Assembly (NCBI GenBank): GCA_003139735.1
Contig: PLGA01000360.1
Location: 4,352 to 10,263, forward strand
DNA: 5,912 bases
Reading direction: 5' to 3'
Source: Bryobacterales bacterium
Lineage (GTDB): Bacteria > Acidobacteriota > Terriglobia > Bryobacterales > Bryobacteraceae
In this document: in pieces, positions 5,778-5,912 of the stretch
Numbering within the stretch: position 1 is the first letter of the stretch
Layout: every line of letters starts with the position of its first letter
Notes under the pieces: generated by a model
Told to the model about the DNA's origin: nothing
Databases searched by the model: none
The model's input: the letters and a program-made list of their open reading frames with translations, nothing else
Program-made: the position numbers and the translations under genes

Positions 5778-5912
5778 TTAATGGCGCTTGACCTCCAGCA
5801 CGTACCAGGTGGTGACGGGGTTGCCTAAGGCGATCGACCAGCCATCGGCGGTCTTTTTGGCGGGGATGGCGGCGCCGAGGGGCTTGCCGGAGCCATCCAG
5901 GGCGGTGGCGGT
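5778..5912 (-). CDS. C-terminal end of an unidentified protein, cut by the right window edge
   Basis: The minus-strand frame is open from the window edge to TAA at 5780-5778, giving 44 residues that end NPVTTWYVLEVKRH. The text alternates polar turns and beta-like strands (TALDGSGKPLG, GWSIALGN, TTWYVLEV). This looks like the last strands of a beta-sandwich, as at the end of many secreted glycoside hydrolases and other extracellular proteins, whose final strand often reads TxWYxxEV. That family link is a resemblance, not an identification. The gene runs in the same direction as the glycan operon and stops about 126 bp before the proposed transcription start, so it is probably a separate unit. 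Confidence 0.6.
   Translation of the reverse strand, partial: TATALDGSGKPLGAAIPAKKTADGWSIALGNPVTTWYVLEVKRH

Noticed and set aside
5487..5828. Plus-strand open frame of 113 codons across the promoter region
   Set aside because: It crosses the antisense of the PilZ-like gene, the promoter and the palindrome, has no protein motif, and ends inside the antisense of the right-edge gene.
1..5912. CRISPR array, tRNA, rRNA, insertion sequence or toxin-antitoxin pair
   Set aside because: No regularly spaced repeats, cloverleaf or rRNA-like text, transposase-like protein or paired small genes were found by reading both strands.

Overview
The window is about 5.9 kb of GC-rich bacterial DNA. It is dominated by one compact minus-strand cluster (about 5627 down to 221) that looks like part of a cell-surface glycan (exopolysaccharide, O-antigen or similar) assembly locus. 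GC-rich codon use, GTG/ATG starts with Shine-Dalgarno sequences and the style of the proteins suggest a soil or sediment bacterium. Acidobacteriota is my best guess, by resemblance only; there is no rRNA or other marker gene in the window to prove it.

Layout, in the order of transcription (right to left). The right edge holds the last 44 codons of an upstream minus-strand gene (5778-5912). About 150 bp of non-coding DNA follows, containing a perfect 10-bp inverted repeat (5749-5769) and a promoter with a consensus TATAAT (-10 at 5659-5664). Next comes a GTG-started 103-aa protein with a PilZ-like look (5316-5627), preceded by a strong GGAGGAG ribosome binding site. After a 31-nt gap come a WecA/TagO-type polyprenyl-phosphate sugar-1-phosphate transferase with an unusual soluble C-terminal extension (3869-5284), a WbaP/WcaJ-type membrane sugar transferase (2577-3872), a family-2 glycosyltransferase (1432-2577) and a YnfM-like 12-helix MFS transporter (221 to about 1465). 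The last four are joined by ATGA, TGATG and (probably) CTGA stop/start overlaps, so they are almost certainly one transcript and translationally coupled. At the left edge, 3-83 on the plus strand is the hydrophobic C-terminal tail of a convergent gene; the 137 bp between holds a 9-bp hairpin and a short direct repeat.

How the genes may work together (inference): the WecA-like enzyme loads the first sugar phosphate onto undecaprenyl phosphate on the cytoplasmic face, the GT2 enzyme extends or modifies the glycan, and the MFS protein may export a product or be an unrelated passenger. The most interesting point is the second initiating-type enzyme, the WbaP-like protein. Its fold and C-terminal motifs are intact, but the catalytic Asp-Glu pair of the family is replaced by Ala-Phe and the KFR motif is altered. 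The operon may therefore pair an active polytopic initiator with a divergent or catalytically dead monotopic one. No CRISPR array, insertion sequence, tRNA or rRNA was seen.
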